Notes: generated by a model from the sequence alone, not told the origin. Positions 32,239 to 41,870 are shown, counted from the stretch's first letter. The stretch: 64,000 nucleotides of DNA from Candidatus Sulfopaludibacter sp. SbA3 (GCA_945890485.1 CAMDCN010000016.1:62001-126000), one strand, 5' to 3'. Program-made: numbers and translations.

Positions 32239-33318
32239 CTATTCGATGGGCGGCAGAGGCCGAAAAGCGGGCAAAAGAAGGGGATTCCAGCCGGGCGCCA
32301 GGTTGATTTGAAAGCCAGTGCCGATTTCGGGGTCCGGGACATAGTAGTCGGTGGAGATGAGTTGGGCGCCGGATTCGAGGGCGGCTTCGAAACGGGTTTT
32401 GTCATTGGCGCGTGCTTCCCGGGTGTCGGCGTCGCTACGGGTGCGGACGAAGTAGCCGGAGCGGACCAGGCGCTGGATGTACCCGACGTTCTTGCGGGGC
32501 TCATTAACGATGCGGACGGCCGCCTCGGGGTGCCCTTCGGGTACGTTTACAAACATCACGCGATCGGCGCGGCCTTGGAGGTAGAGCTCCCATTGGGGCT
32601 TGGCTTCGTCGAGGACAAAGAGGAACTTGCCGCGGCTGGCTTCGACTGTGGGCCAGGCATGGGCGCGGGCGGCGGCTTCGAGGGTGGGGTAACCTGATTG
32701 GACCGATTTGGGGGTGATGAGTTTCCCGGCCGGGAGGGCCGTGCGGATTTCGGCGTCCCAGGCGTCGTAGGCGGCGCGGTCGAAGGGAAGCGGCTTGACG
32801 AAGCCGGGACGGTCGACTCCGCTCTGCTTGGCGTTCATGGTGATCACAATGGGCAGGTGGCGCGGGTGCTTTTCGCTCCAGGCGCGGAGCTGGCTGAGGG
32901 CTTGCTGAAAGGTGTAGGCGTGGGTGCGGAAATCAATGTCCGGTACGTGGAGTACTTTGAAGCCGGGCAGCCGCATCAGGCCTTGGGGATCGTAGCTGGG
33001 GCCGGACGGAGCTGGCCTTTCCCGCACCATGGCGAGACCGGCGGGGCGAGCGTACCGGCCGCCTTCAGGATCATAGACAACGTCGATTTCCAAGCCGCGG
33101 AGACCTCGGTCGAGCTGGTCAGCGAAAGGGAGGTGATTATATTCGAGGCCCTTCAGCCGGTCGCCCATGCTCTCGCGCAGGATCGTACGGAGCGCGGGAT
33201 CAATCGCCTGTTTGTAGCTGTTGTGGCTCGCTAAGACCTGCACCTGATTGATCCGGATCTCTTCCGGTCGTGTCTGGGCCGCGGCTACGGCCGCCACCAA
33301 AAATAGAAACTTTCTCAT
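32239..33318 (-). CDS. Secreted PI-specific phospholipase C1-like protein
   Basis: I start this at ATG 33318 (359 residues) because a signal peptide begins there (MRKFLFLVAAVAAAQ); an upstream reading adds 10 residues with no signal. The TIM-barrel-like body shows the PI-PLC-C1 pattern: QVLASHNSYKQAIDP (first active-site His), QLDRGLRGLEIDVVYD (Glu and Asp of the Ca2+ site), FKVLHVPDIDFRTH (second His), LPIVITMNAK and GAQLISTDYYVPD. Members are Ca2+-dependent and cleave phosphoinositides or related phosphodiesters. In a soil bacterium the real substrate may be a glycerophosphodiester. It is secreted or periplasmic and stands alone, divergent from the M48 protease gene. Confidence 0.85.
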   Translation of the reverse strand: MRKFLFLVAAVAAAQTRPEEIRINQVQVLASHNSYKQAIDPALRTILRESMGDRLKGLEYNHLPFADQLDRGLRGLEIDVVYDPEGGRYARPAGLAMVRERPAPSGPSYDPQGLMRLPGFKVLHVPDIDFRTHAYTFQQALSQLRAWSEKHPRHLPIVITMNAKQSGVDRPGFVKPLPFDRAAYDAWDAEIRTALPAGKLITPKSVQSGYPTLEAAARAHAWPTVEASRGKFLFVLDEAKPQWELYLQGRADRVMFVNVPEGHPEAAVRIVNEPRKNVGYIQRLVRSGYFVRTRSDADTREARANDKTRFEAALESGAQLISTDYYVPDPEIGTGFQINLAPGWNPLLLPAFRPLPPIE

Positions 33319-33411
33319 CTCTCGCAGTCTAGCGAGCGAACGTTGCATTCCTATGACGTTGAAACAGAGAGGGCAACTCCTGCATCATAGCTAGCGGAGA
33401 ACCTGTTCCCT

Positions 33412-34788
33412 ATGATCTTGCGCCGCGTAGTTCCACAACTCATTCTGACTGCCGCTCTACTTTTTGCCCAAAAGCAGAAGAACGTGAAGCCGGGCTTCAA
33501 TATGTTCTCGATTGAGCAGGACATCCAGCTCGGCAAAGAGTCTGCCGCGCAGATCGAACGGGAGATGCAGATCGTCAACGATCCGAAGCTGACGCGGCTA
33601 ATCGATGGGATCGGGCGGAAGCTGATGGCTGCCAATGCTGCGGACAAGAAGAACGCGCAGTTTCCATTCACCTTTAAGGTGGTCAACGACCCCTCGATCA
33701 ACGCATTCGCGCTGCCGGGCGGCCCGATGTTCATCCAGACCGGTTTGATTGCCGCGGCGGATAACGAAGGGCAGGTGGCCGGCGTGATGGGCCACGAGAT
33801 GGCGCACGTCATTCTGCGGCACGGCACGAACCAGGCGTCGAAGGCCAACCTGATTCAGTTGCCTCTCGCCTTGGCTGGCGGGATGATCGGTGAGGGCGGC
33901 ATGATGGGGACGCTGGCGCAACTGGGCATCGGCTTGGGCGCGAACTCCGTTCTGATGAAGTTCTCCCGCAATGCGGAATCGGACGCCGACCTGCTGGGGG
34001 CTCGTTTGCTGCATGCCGCCGGCTACAATCCGGTGGAGTTGGCCCGGTTTTTTGAAAAGTTGGAAGCGCAGTCCGGCAAAGGCAACGCGATGACGCAATT
34101 CTTCGCTTCGCACCCCAATCCGGGCAACCGCGTGAAAAACATTCAGGCCGACATGCAGTTTTACCCGCGGGCGAACTACCAGGCCGCGACGCCTACCTCC
34201 GACTTCCTGGCCGCGAAGGCCGTTGCCAAGGGCCTACCTGCTCCGGCGAAGCGGCCGGCTCAGGGTGCGGTCGCCGCGCCCCAGAACGGCGGGCAAATGC
34301 CGAACACCCAGGCGCCGCGCGGCTACAAAGTGCAGCAGAGCCCGCTCTACGCGATCGCTTATCCGGACGATTGGCAGAGCCAGTTGGCACAGGATCAGGT
34401 GTCGTTGACCATGGCGGCTTCCGACGGCATCATCCGCGGACAGAACGGCCAGAACGATATTGGCCACGGGGTGCTGGTAGCGATTAACCAGGCGCAGAGC
34501 CAGAACCTCGATGCGGAGACGGAAGCCTTTATGAAGGGATTGCTGCAGGGGAATACTGGGGTTCGCCAGACGGGGAATGCGCAGCGCATTCAAGTGAACG
34601 GGCAGCAAGCGATTCTGATTTCGCTCGAAGGACAGAGCGGTATGAAGCGGGGCGAGAAGGAGATCATCCGCGTGCTCACGATTCTGCACCCGAAGGGCCT
34701 GTTCAACGCCGTGTTCGTGTCGCCGGAGAGCCGGTGGCGGATCGCGGAAGGCGAGTATCAGGAGATGATGCGCAGCATCCGGTTCTAA
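33412..34788 (+). CDS. M48 family periplasmic metalloprotease, BepA-like
   Basis: This 458-residue protein has a signal peptide (MILRRVVPQLILTAALLFAQ). The Peptidase_M48 domain follows (SIEQDIQLGKESAAQIERE, then NDPSINAFALPGGPMFIQTGLI), with zinc motif HEMAHVILRHG: His128, Glu129 and His132. NAESDADLLGARLLHAAGY supplies the third ligand Glu, and FFASHPNPGNRV closes the domain. Instead of the TPR repeats of E. coli BepA, the C-terminal 160 residues form another domain (YKVQQSPLYAIAYPDDWQS, ILISLEGQSGMKRGEKEIIRV). It probably degrades misfolded outer-membrane proteins, by analogy with BepA and LoiP. Confidence 0.9.
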   Translation: MILRRVVPQLILTAALLFAQKQKNVKPGFNMFSIEQDIQLGKESAAQIEREMQIVNDPKLTRLIDGIGRKLMAANAADKKNAQFPFTFKVVNDPSINAFALPGGPMFIQTGLIAAADNEGQVAGVMGHEMAHVILRHGTNQASKANLIQLPLALAGGMIGEGGMMGTLAQLGIGLGANSVLMKFSRNAESDADLLGARLLHAAGYNPVELARFFEKLEAQSGKGNAMTQFFASHPNPGNRVKNIQADMQFYPRANYQAATPTSDFLAAKAVAKGLPAPAKRPAQGAVAAPQNGGQMPNTQAPRGYKVQQSPLYAIAYPDDWQSQLAQDQVSLTMAASDGIIRGQNGQNDIGHGVLVAINQAQSQNLDAETEAFMKGLLQGNTGVRQTGNAQRIQVNGQQAILISLEGQSGMKRGEKEIIRVLTILHPKGLFNAVFVSPESRWRIAEGEYQEMMRSIRF

Positions 34789-34791
34789 CGC

Positions 34792-35769
34792 GTGGGCGAC
34801 TACACCGCTGCCTTGTTCGATGGGCCCGGGCTGCCACTGCGGTTGGCTTCGTTTCGTAATTCCGTGTTTCAGCCCGGCGAAACTCTGGTCCGCGTGACCG
34901 CCTGCACCATTTGCGGCAGCGACTTGCATACGTTGGCGGGGAGAAGGGCGGCGCCGGCGCCCTCCATCCTCGGGCATGAGGCGGTCGGCATCGAGGTGGC
35001 GACCGGGCGGCGGGTGACGTGGTCCATCATGGCTTGCTGCGGCGAGTGCGACCGCTGCCGCCGGGGCATGGAACAGAAGTGCGAACGGCTGTTCAAGTAC
35101 GGCCACGCGGCGCATACCGGGGCGCCGTCGGGCGGGTTGAGCGAGTTGATCGTACTGCGGCCGGGGACGACGGTGCTGGAGGTGCCCGAGGGGTTGGCGG
35201 ATGAGGTGGTGTGCCCGGCCAACTGCGCGACGGCAACTGTGGCGGCCTGTCTCCGCGTGGCGGGTTCGGTGCGGGGGCGAACGGTTTTAGTGCAGGGGGT
35301 GGGGCTGCTGGGGTTGACCGCGGCGGCGATGGCGTCCGCGGCCGGCGCGGCAGAGGTACACGTGGTGGACCCGGACGCGGAGCGGCGGGCGCTGGCGCTA
35401 CGGTTTGGGGCGACGGCGACCTACGCAGATGCCCCCCCTGCCGTAGATGTCGCGTTCGAGTTTTCGGGCCGGTCGACGATGATGCCAGCGCTGCGGGTGG
35501 GCGGCGTGTGGGTGCTGGCTGGGGCCGTGTTTGCCGTTCCGCCAATCGCGATCGACCCGGAGGCGATGGTGCGGGGGCTGTGGCGCATTGAGGGCGTCCA
35601 CAACTACCGGCCAGAGGATCTGGCGGCGGCGCTCGCGTTTCTGGCTGGGGAGGGGCGGCGGTTTCCGTTCGCGGAACTCGTTCCGCGGAGCTTCGCGTTA
35701 GCGGATGTGAACGCAGCGCTGGAGTACGCGGCGGCGGCGCGGCCGCCACGGGTGATGATCCGGCCCTAG
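34792..35769 (+). CDS. Zinc-dependent alcohol dehydrogenase family protein
   Basis: This 325-residue medium-chain dehydrogenase starts at GTG 34792, three bases after the M48 stop. The catalytic zinc site is TICGSDLHTLAGRR with GHEAVG. The structural zinc site has four cysteines (ACCGECDRCRRGMEQKC). The Rossmann motif is VLVQGVGLLGLTAAAMASAAGA, then VHVVDPDAERR. The pattern resembles the HpnZ-like alcohol dehydrogenases found in some phosphonate gene clusters, but no phosphonate gene is present here, so the substrate stays open. The tight spacing to the protease gene suggests co-transcription. Its 3' end overlaps the DUF1501 gene by 4 bases, convergently. Confidence 0.82.
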   Translation: MGDYTAALFDGPGLPLRLASFRNSVFQPGETLVRVTACTICGSDLHTLAGRRAAPAPSILGHEAVGIEVATGRRVTWSIMACCGECDRCRRGMEQKCERLFKYGHAAHTGAPSGGLSELIVLRPGTTVLEVPEGLADEVVCPANCATATVAACLRVAGSVRGRTVLVQGVGLLGLTAAAMASAAGAAEVHVVDPDAERRALALRFGATATYADAPPAVDVAFEFSGRSTMMPALRVGGVWVLAGAVFAVPPIAIDPEAMVRGLWRIEGVHNYRPEDLAAALAFLAGEGRRFPFAELVPRSFALADVNAALEYAAAARPPRVMIRP

Positions 35770-37181
35770 GCGATCAGCTCTTTCATGACGCGAGCCTCCT
35801 CGGTGGGGCCGATAAGACGCTGATTGAGCCCGAGGTAGGGATAGTGCAGTGTGTGCGGATTCAGGCCGAGCTGATGGAGAATCGTCGCCTGGAGGTCGCG
35901 GGGCGACATCTTGTCCTTGGTGACGTAGTAGCCGATTTCGTCGGTCTCGCCGAAGTTGAGCCCCTTCTTGATGCCGCCGCCGGCCATCCACATGGTGTAG
36001 GCGTACGGGTGATGATCGCGGCCGACGAACGCGCCTTCCGTGCCGCCGCGGTTCTCGCGCATCGGCGTGCGGCCGAACTCGCCACCCCAGACAACGAGAG
36101 TCTGGTCGAGCAAGCCGCGCTGCTTTAGATCTTTGATGAGCGCGGTGACGGCCTGGTCGGCGGAGCGGATGTGGGGGCGGAGCGCGAATTGAATATCGTC
36201 GCGTTTGCTGGTGCCGTGGTGGTCCCAGCCCCAGTCGAAGATCTGCACGAAGCGGACGCCGTTTTCAACCAGGCGCCGGGCGAGCAAGCAGTTGTTGGCG
36301 AGGCTCGTCTTGCCGGGTTCGGTGCCGTAGGCTTCGTGAACGGCGGCGGGTTCCTTCGAGATGTCCATCACCTTCGGCACGGAGATCTGCATTCGGTAGG
36401 CGAGTTCGTACTGGCCCATGCGCGCATCGATTTCCGGGTCGCCGGCCTGCTTGGCCTGGAGGCTGTTGAGGTCCTTCATGGCGTCGAGGGTTTTGCGGCG
36501 GAGCGAGCGGGTCATGCCGTCGGGGTCGGAGAGGAAGAGCACGGGGTCGCCGTGGGAGCGGCAGTGGACGCCCTGGTGGACGCTGGGAAGGAAGGCGCTG
36601 CCCCAGAGGCTTTTCCCACCGTCGGGATTGTTGCCACCGCTCGTGAGCACGACGAAGCCGGGGAGGTCTTCGTTCTCGGTGCCGAGGCCGTAGGTGGCCC
36701 AGGCGCCCATGGAGGCGAAGCCGAAGCGCGGGTTGCCGGTGTGGACGAAGAGCTGGGCGGGGGCGTGGTTGAACTGGTCGGTGCTCATCGACCGGATGAT
36801 GGAGACATCGTCGACGATCGTCGAAAATTGGGGCAGCAGTTCGCTGAGCCAGGCGCCGGATTGGCCATACTGCTTGAATTTATACGGCGTGCCGAGCATC
36901 CGGGGTACGCCCTTGATAAACGCGAAGCGCTTGCCTTTCAGTAATTCGTCCGGGCACGGCTTGCCGTCGTACTTGACCAACTCGGGCTTGTAATCGAAAA
37001 GTTCAAGTTGGCTGGGAGCGCCGGCCATATGAAGGAAGATGACCGACTTGGCCTTTGCCGGATGGTCCGGCTTTTTCGCGCCCTGCGCTTCGGCGAGGAA
37101 CAGGTTGGCCAGGCCGACGCCGCAGCCGGAGAGGAAGTGGCGGCGAGTGGCCGCGAGAGCCGTTTGGAGTTTGGGGTTCAT
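35766..37181 (-). CDS. DUF1501 domain-containing protein, Tat signal
   Basis: This 471-residue exported protein has a Tat-like ATRRHFLSGCGVGLANLFLAEA signal. It carries the DUF1501 marks: AKSVIFLHMAGAPSQLELFDYKPELVKYDG, RSMSTDQFNHAPAQLFVHTG, DWGWDHHGTSKRDDI, LVVWGGEFGRTPMRENRGGTEG and DHHPYAYTMWMAGGGIKKG. The fold is alkaline phosphatase/sulfatase-like, with conserved Asp/His metal residues, but no activity has been shown to my knowledge. The ATG overlaps the stop of the PSD1 gene (ATGA), the usual paired arrangement in Acidobacteria and Planctomycetes. The pair probably acts as an exported complex, perhaps on polysaccharides. Confidence 0.93.
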   Translation of the reverse strand: MNPKLQTALAATRRHFLSGCGVGLANLFLAEAQGAKKPDHPAKAKSVIFLHMAGAPSQLELFDYKPELVKYDGKPCPDELLKGKRFAFIKGVPRMLGTPYKFKQYGQSGAWLSELLPQFSTIVDDVSIIRSMSTDQFNHAPAQLFVHTGNPRFGFASMGAWATYGLGTENEDLPGFVVLTSGGNNPDGGKSLWGSAFLPSVHQGVHCRSHGDPVLFLSDPDGMTRSLRRKTLDAMKDLNSLQAKQAGDPEIDARMGQYELAYRMQISVPKVMDISKEPAAVHEAYGTEPGKTSLANNCLLARRLVENGVRFVQIFDWGWDHHGTSKRDDIQFALRPHIRSADQAVTALIKDLKQRGLLDQTLVVWGGEFGRTPMRENRGGTEGAFVGRDHHPYAYTMWMAGGGIKKGLNFGETDEIGYYVTKDKMSPRDLQATILHQLGLNPHTLHYPYLGLNQRLIGPTEEARVMKELIA

Positions 37182-39730
37182 CGACGGGTCACCGTTTCAT
37201 CGAGGTTGAGAATCGTGTTGGCCACGACCACCCAGGCGGCTTTGGCGGCGTCGCCGGGCTTGGGTTTGCCGAGGTTGAGAGGGACGGAGCCGACAAGGCC
37301 CGCGTCGAAGACCTGGCCCGTACCGCGGATGCCGTTGCGCGCGATGCGGATGGCGATCGTGTTTTTGCCCGGCTTGAAGGCTCGTTGGCCGTCGTCGTTG
37401 ATGGGGTAGTCGTAGTGGCCGCTGCGTTCGAAGATGTTGCTGATGGCGAGGACGCCGTTCACCCAGACGTCGAATTGGGCGTTCGTCCGGGCGGGCAGCT
37501 TGAAGTTCGTCGGGACGGCGGCGGGGAGGTCGAGTTCGTAGCGGAGCCAGAGGACGTCGGTATCCCACAGGGTCTTGATCGGCGTGGTTTCGCTGGGCTT
37601 GGTGAAGTAGCCGAAGTAGCCAGGGCCGGCGGACCATTTCGAGGCGTCGAATGCGGGCTTCATCCAATCGGGGCTACCGGGGTCCGTGGTGAGGTAGCGC
37701 CATTCGCGGGGTGTGGTGCGGGCGTCCGGGATGAGAGTGGATTGGCGGTCTTCGCTGTACAGCACCTCGCCGTAGTGGAGAAGTTTGCTCGTGTTTTCGG
37801 GCTGGCGGGCGAGTTCGGCCGTCGTGGCCGTGTGGAGAGCAGCGACGCGCTTGCGTTCGGCGGGGGTGGGGGCGCGGAGGAGGGCGAGTTCGTAGAGTTT
37901 GCCGAGCGGGTCGGTGGGAGACTCCTTGCGGGCGCGTTCGGCGAGGCGCTGGGCGGCTTCCATGAACGCGGGGTCGTTCATGGCGGTGAGTGCCTGCAGC
38001 GGTGTGTTCGTGCGGATCCGTTTAATGGTGCAGATTTCGCCGTTGGGAGCGTCGAAGTTCATCATTGACGGGTAGGCGCTGGTGCGGCGCATAAACGTAT
38101 AGAGCGCGCGGCGGTAGCGGTCTTCGCCAGGGGAGGTGACCCAGCTATCACCGTTGTAGACGACCAGCCAGACGCCGTCCGGCTGCCAGGGCATTACGGG
38201 CGGGCCATACATTTTCTTGCTGAGCAGACCGGCGGAAGCGAGGGCCTGGTCGCGCACCATCTCCGCATCGACGCGGAAGCGCCCTCCGCGGGCGTAGTAC
38301 TTATTTTGCGGATCCTTTTCCAATAACGCGGGCGTGACATCGGACGACTGCTTGTAAGTCGCGCTGGTCACGATCGTTTTGAGCAGTTTCTTTACGTCCC
38401 AATCCTTTTGGAACTCGAGGGCGAGGTAATCGAGAAGTTCGGGATGCGTGGGCGGGACGCCTTGCGTGCCGAAGTCCTCCTCGCTGTCGACGAGTCCGCG
38501 TCCCATGAGGCGGCTCCAGAACCGGTTGACGGTGACGCGGGCGGTAAGCGGATTGTCCTCACTGACGAGCCACTGCGCGAAGCCGAGGCGGTTGCGCGGC
38601 GCCTTCGGGGGCAGGGGAGGGAAGGCTGCGGGGATGCCGGCTTCTACGGCTTCGCCAGGCGTAAGGAAGTTGCCGCGCTCGTAGATGCGGGTCTTGCGCT
38701 GCTTATCGGCGGGCAGTTCCTTCAGGATGAGCGTTGAAGCCTTATCGGTGAGCTTCAGCGTCGGCCGGTCGGAGGGGTGGTCGTCGTCGGCCGTTTGGTT
38801 GAAGAAGGCGTAGAGCTGGAAGAACTCTTTGTGCGTCAACGGATCGTACTTATGGGTATGGCACTGGGCGCAGCCCCAGGTCTGGCCCATCCAGACTTGG
38901 CCAGTGGTGGCGAGGCGGTCGCGGATGGCGATGTCGCGGTACTCTTCGTCGTCGGTGCCGCCTTCAGTATTGGTCATCGTGTTGCGATGGAAACCGGTGG
39001 CGATCAGATCATCAACGGAAGGGTCGGGCAGGAGGTCGCCGGCAAGTTGGCGGATCGTGAATTCATTGAAAGGCAGGTTGTCGTTGTAGGCACGGACGAC
39101 CCAATCGCGGTAAGGCCAAATGGTGCGTTTGCTGTCTTTTTCGTAGCCTTGGGTATCGGCGTAGCGGGCGAGGTCGAGCCAGATTTTGGCCCAGCGTTCG
39201 CCGAACTGGGGATTGGCGAGGAGGGCGTCAATGTACTTGGGATAGTCGCCGGTGCGGAGGAATTCGGCGGCGACAGCGGGTTCAGGGGGAACGCCGATCA
39301 GGTCGAGCGCGGTGCGGCGGGCCAGAGTGGGGCGGTCGGCTTCTTTAGAGGGGGTCAGTTTCTTTTCGGCGAGTTTGTTGAGAATGAAGGCGTCGATGCC
39401 CGTGGCTTGGGTTCGTTTCGGTTTTTGATAGGCCCAGTGAGCGGTGTACGGAGCGCCGGCGTCTATCCAATCCTTGAGGGTTTTGATTTCGGTGTCGGTG
39501 AGGCGGGGCCCGGAGGGGGGCATGGGGCGGGTGGCGTGAGAAACGCGGGCGAGGATGCGGGCGCCTTTGGCGTTCGGCTGATCGAGGCGGACGCCACCTT
39601 GGCGGGCGTGCTCGTCGGGACCGTGGCAGGCGATGCACTTTTTGCTGAGCAACGGGCGAACGTCCCGTTGAAAATCTGGTACTTCGGCCCAGAGGGCCAT
39701 CCCGCAAAACGCAAGAGGCAACCAACGCAT
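37178..39730 (-). CDS. PSD1 and planctomycete cytochrome C domain protein (PSCyt1-DUF1549-DUF1553)
   Basis: This 850-residue protein has a signal peptide (MRWLPLAFCGMALWAEV). A PSCyt1 haem motif CIACHGPDEH lies near residue 33, followed by RQGGVRLDQPNAKG. The DUF1549 segment has IDAFILNKLAEKKLTPS and FGERWAKIWLDLARYADTQG, with a second CxxCH (CAQCHTHKYDPLTHKEFFQ). The DUF1553 segment follows: RLGFAQWLVSEDNPLTARVTVNRFW, TQGVPPTHPELLDYLALEF. The C-terminal third has a carbohydrate-binding-like sandwich (RTNAQFDVWVNGVLAISNIFERS). It is probably an exported c-type cytochrome that works with the DUF1501 protein it is coupled to. Two haems are predicted. Confidence 0.93.
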   Translation of the reverse strand: MRWLPLAFCGMALWAEVPDFQRDVRPLLSKKCIACHGPDEHARQGGVRLDQPNAKGARILARVSHATRPMPPSGPRLTDTEIKTLKDWIDAGAPYTAHWAYQKPKRTQATGIDAFILNKLAEKKLTPSKEADRPTLARRTALDLIGVPPEPAVAAEFLRTGDYPKYIDALLANPQFGERWAKIWLDLARYADTQGYEKDSKRTIWPYRDWVVRAYNDNLPFNEFTIRQLAGDLLPDPSVDDLIATGFHRNTMTNTEGGTDDEEYRDIAIRDRLATTGQVWMGQTWGCAQCHTHKYDPLTHKEFFQLYAFFNQTADDDHPSDRPTLKLTDKASTLILKELPADKQRKTRIYERGNFLTPGEAVEAGIPAAFPPLPPKAPRNRLGFAQWLVSEDNPLTARVTVNRFWSRLMGRGLVDSEEDFGTQGVPPTHPELLDYLALEFQKDWDVKKLLKTIVTSATYKQSSDVTPALLEKDPQNKYYARGGRFRVDAEMVRDQALASAGLLSKKMYGPPVMPWQPDGVWLVVYNGDSWVTSPGEDRYRRALYTFMRRTSAYPSMMNFDAPNGEICTIKRIRTNTPLQALTAMNDPAFMEAAQRLAERARKESPTDPLGKLYELALLRAPTPAERKRVAALHTATTAELARQPENTSKLLHYGEVLYSEDRQSTLIPDARTTPREWRYLTTDPGSPDWMKPAFDASKWSAGPGYFGYFTKPSETTPIKTLWDTDVLWLRYELDLPAAVPTNFKLPARTNAQFDVWVNGVLAISNIFERSGHYDYPINDDGQRAFKPGKNTIAIRIARNGIRGTGQVFDAGLVGSVPLNLGKPKPGDAAKAAWVVVANTILNLDETVTRR

Positions 39731-39780
39731 GAACTTGAGCTTAGCGCATGGCCGTATTAGGGTTAGGCTAGAGAGACGTT

Positions 39781-40626
39781 ATGCGCCACATTCTGTTCCC
39801 CGTCGACTTTTCCACTCCCTGCGAGAATCTGGTTCCCGCTGTTGCGGCATGGACCAAACGATACGAGGCTGACTTGACGTTGCTTCACGTTTACGAGACG
39901 CCAGTGGTGGCCGTCGATCAGCCGAATCTGGCGGCGGAATTGGCGACGTTGCGCGAAGCGTCGCACAGGCGGCTGAACGAATTCTTGCCGGCCGCGTTTC
40001 CGGGATTGACCGTCCGCCGGATTCAGGTGGATGGGCGGGCAGGGTCCGCCATCGTCGACTACGCGGCAGCGAATGGGATCGACATGATCATGTTGCCCAC
40101 GCATGGATATACCCGGTTCCGGCAATTGATGCTGGGTTCTGTGGTGGCGAGTGTACTGCACGATTGCGAACTGCCGGTGTGGACGAGTGCGCATGCCGAT
40201 GCACCGTTGACCGCGCCCTCGCCCAAACATATCCTGTGCGCGATCGACTGCGGGCCGCAGACGCGGCACGTTTTGGAAGCGGCCGTGGCGGCGTCGACGC
40301 GCTTTGAAGCGCCATTGCGGATTGTTTATTCGCACCCGGCTCTCGACACGCGGTTTCCGAGCGCGACGGTGGAGCGGGCGCACAAGTTGCTGCACGATGA
40401 GGCGTTGGCGGCGTACCAAGCCGTGGCGGCGGATTTAGACCTGCCGGAGTATCTGGAGATATTGGAAGAAGCGACGCTGGTGGAAGGGGTGACGAACGCG
40501 ATTGCAACCCACAAGGCTGATTTGTTGGTCATTGGCCGTGGGCGCATTCAGGGTCTCCTGGGCCGGCTCCGGTCGAATGCTCACGATTTGATTCGCATGT
40601 CGCCGTGCCCGGTGCTGAGCGTCTAG
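39781..40626 (+). CDS. Tandem universal stress protein (UspA family)
   Basis: This 281-residue cytoplasmic protein is made of two Usp domains. The first (1-145) starts RHILFPVDFSTPCENLVPAV and has GIDMIMLPTHGYTRFRQLMLGSVVASVL, a degenerate form of the ATP-binding G-2x-G-9x-G(S/T) motif. The second (about 148-281) starts PKHILCAIDCGPQTRHVLEAA and ends ADLLVIGRGRIQGLLGRLRSNAHDLIRMSPCPVLSV, with the same motif plan. The ATP loop is better kept in the second half. Usp proteins help cells survive stress and starvation. Stops of this gene and the convergent MgtC gene overlap by 4 bases. Confidence 0.92.
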   Translation: MRHILFPVDFSTPCENLVPAVAAWTKRYEADLTLLHVYETPVVAVDQPNLAAELATLREASHRRLNEFLPAAFPGLTVRRIQVDGRAGSAIVDYAAANGIDMIMLPTHGYTRFRQLMLGSVVASVLHDCELPVWTSAHADAPLTAPSPKHILCAIDCGPQTRHVLEAAVAASTRFEAPLRIVYSHPALDTRFPSATVERAHKLLHDEALAAYQAVAADLDLPEYLEILEEATLVEGVTNAIATHKADLLVIGRGRIQGLLGRLRSNAHDLIRMSPCPVLSV

Positions 40627-41870
40627 CTGCGCCAAGCGAGAAAGAAGCCCGCGGCGATGCCGAGCAGAAGCATCGCGAAGCCGGCCGCCGCGGCAGGCCG
40701 GAAGGACCCTCGGCCGACCGTGAGGACGATGGCCAGCTTAACCAGCGTGTTGGCGAGGCATCCGACGCCGACGGCCATGGCGGCTTGGCTGGCGGCAACG
40801 TCGGCCTTGGCCATGGCGATGGTGAGAGCGTCCACGTCGGTCAGGCCGAGGATCGCGCCGGAGACAACGAGCCCGGCGCCGCCCCACCAATCTTTCACCG
40901 CCTGCAGCGCGAACAGGACGGCCTGGAAGAGAACAGCCATCTGAAGCGCTGCGCCGACCTGGAGGGGATTGGTCGCTTCCGTGAACGCCTCGGCGCCTTC
41001 GTGGTTGCGGGTGAGCCCCCAAACGGCGAAGCCCGTGCCGATGAGGGCCGGTACGCCAACATAGGGCAGGATGACGAGGCCTAGTGTGGGGTTGAGCAAC
41101 GAGGTTGCGACGCCGACGCGGACGAACATCACCGTGCACGCAGTGATGACCCCGAGCGCCAACGGGCCGCCAGACTGAGGTTCGACGCGGCTGGTGCGGG
41201 CGAAAGAGAGGGTGACGTTGGTGGAAGAGATGAGTCCGCCCAAGAGGCCCGAAAGCACAGAGCCCTTGCCGGGACCGACCATGGCCCGTGCGGCATAGCC
41301 GAGAAAGCTAAGGCCGGAGATGAGCAGGACGACGATCCACAGTTCCCGGGGCCGGACGCCTCCCCAAGGGCCGAACGGGCCTTCGGGAACCAACGGGAGG
41401 ACGACGAGCGCCATGAGCGCGAAGCGGAAACCGGAACGAACGCCCTTTTCCGGCACCCGCTCGACCCAATGGTGCAGCTGTGATTTCTCGGCGAGCAGAA
41501 CCGCGGTGATGGCGACGATGCCGCTGGCCAGACGCCAATGCCCGGAGCCAGCGAAGACGCCGGCGGCGAGAACTACGAAGGCTGCGACCTCTGTCGTGCT
41601 GCCGACGTCCTTCTTGCTCGCCATGACATACGCCGCAACTACCAACGCGGAAGCGCCGGCCAGTAGGGTGGTGGCCAGGGCTTCGTAGCCCAGGCTCCAG
41701 AGGAGGCCGGCCGCGCCGCCCAGACCACCGAGAAGGGTGAAAGTACGCACCCCGGCGAAAAGCGCATGGGCGCTGTCGGGCCGGCTGGAGCGTTCTCGCT
41801 CTACCCCGACCGCGGCGCCCCCGACGGCGGCGACGAGAAGCCCCGCCACGTTCTCCCAATTCATATCCAT
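40623..41870 (-). CDS. MgtC/SapB + DUF4010 membrane protein
   Basis: This 415-residue inner-membrane protein has about twelve hydrophobic helices. The first 140 residues are MgtC/SapB-like (VGGAAVGVERERSSRPDSAHALFAGVRTFTLLGGLGGAAGL), with the conserved Glu-Arg pair and R-T-F segment. The remainder is DUF4010 (GYAARAMVGPGKGSVLSGLLGGLISSTNVTLSFAR, GAILGLTDVDALTIAMAK). MgtC proteins modulate ATP synthase or Mg2+ homeostasis, but the DUF4010 fusions are likely transporters of unknown substrate. A two-residue MDM start allows ATG 41870 or 41864. It is divergent from tpx with a 49-base gap. Confidence 0.88.
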   Translation of the reverse strand: MDMNWENVAGLLVAAVGGAAVGVERERSSRPDSAHALFAGVRTFTLLGGLGGAAGLLWSLGYEALATTLLAGASALVVAAYVMASKKDVGSTTEVAAFVVLAAGVFAGSGHWRLASGIVAITAVLLAEKSQLHHWVERVPEKGVRSGFRFALMALVVLPLVPEGPFGPWGGVRPRELWIVVLLISGLSFLGYAARAMVGPGKGSVLSGLLGGLISSTNVTLSFARTSRVEPQSGGPLALGVITACTVMFVRVGVATSLLNPTLGLVILPYVGVPALIGTGFAVWGLTRNHEGAEAFTEATNPLQVGAALQMAVLFQAVLFALQAVKDWWGGAGLVVSGAILGLTDVDALTIAMAKADVAASQAAMAVGVGCLANTLVKLAIVLTVGRGSFRPAAAAGFAMLLLGIAAGFFLAWRS

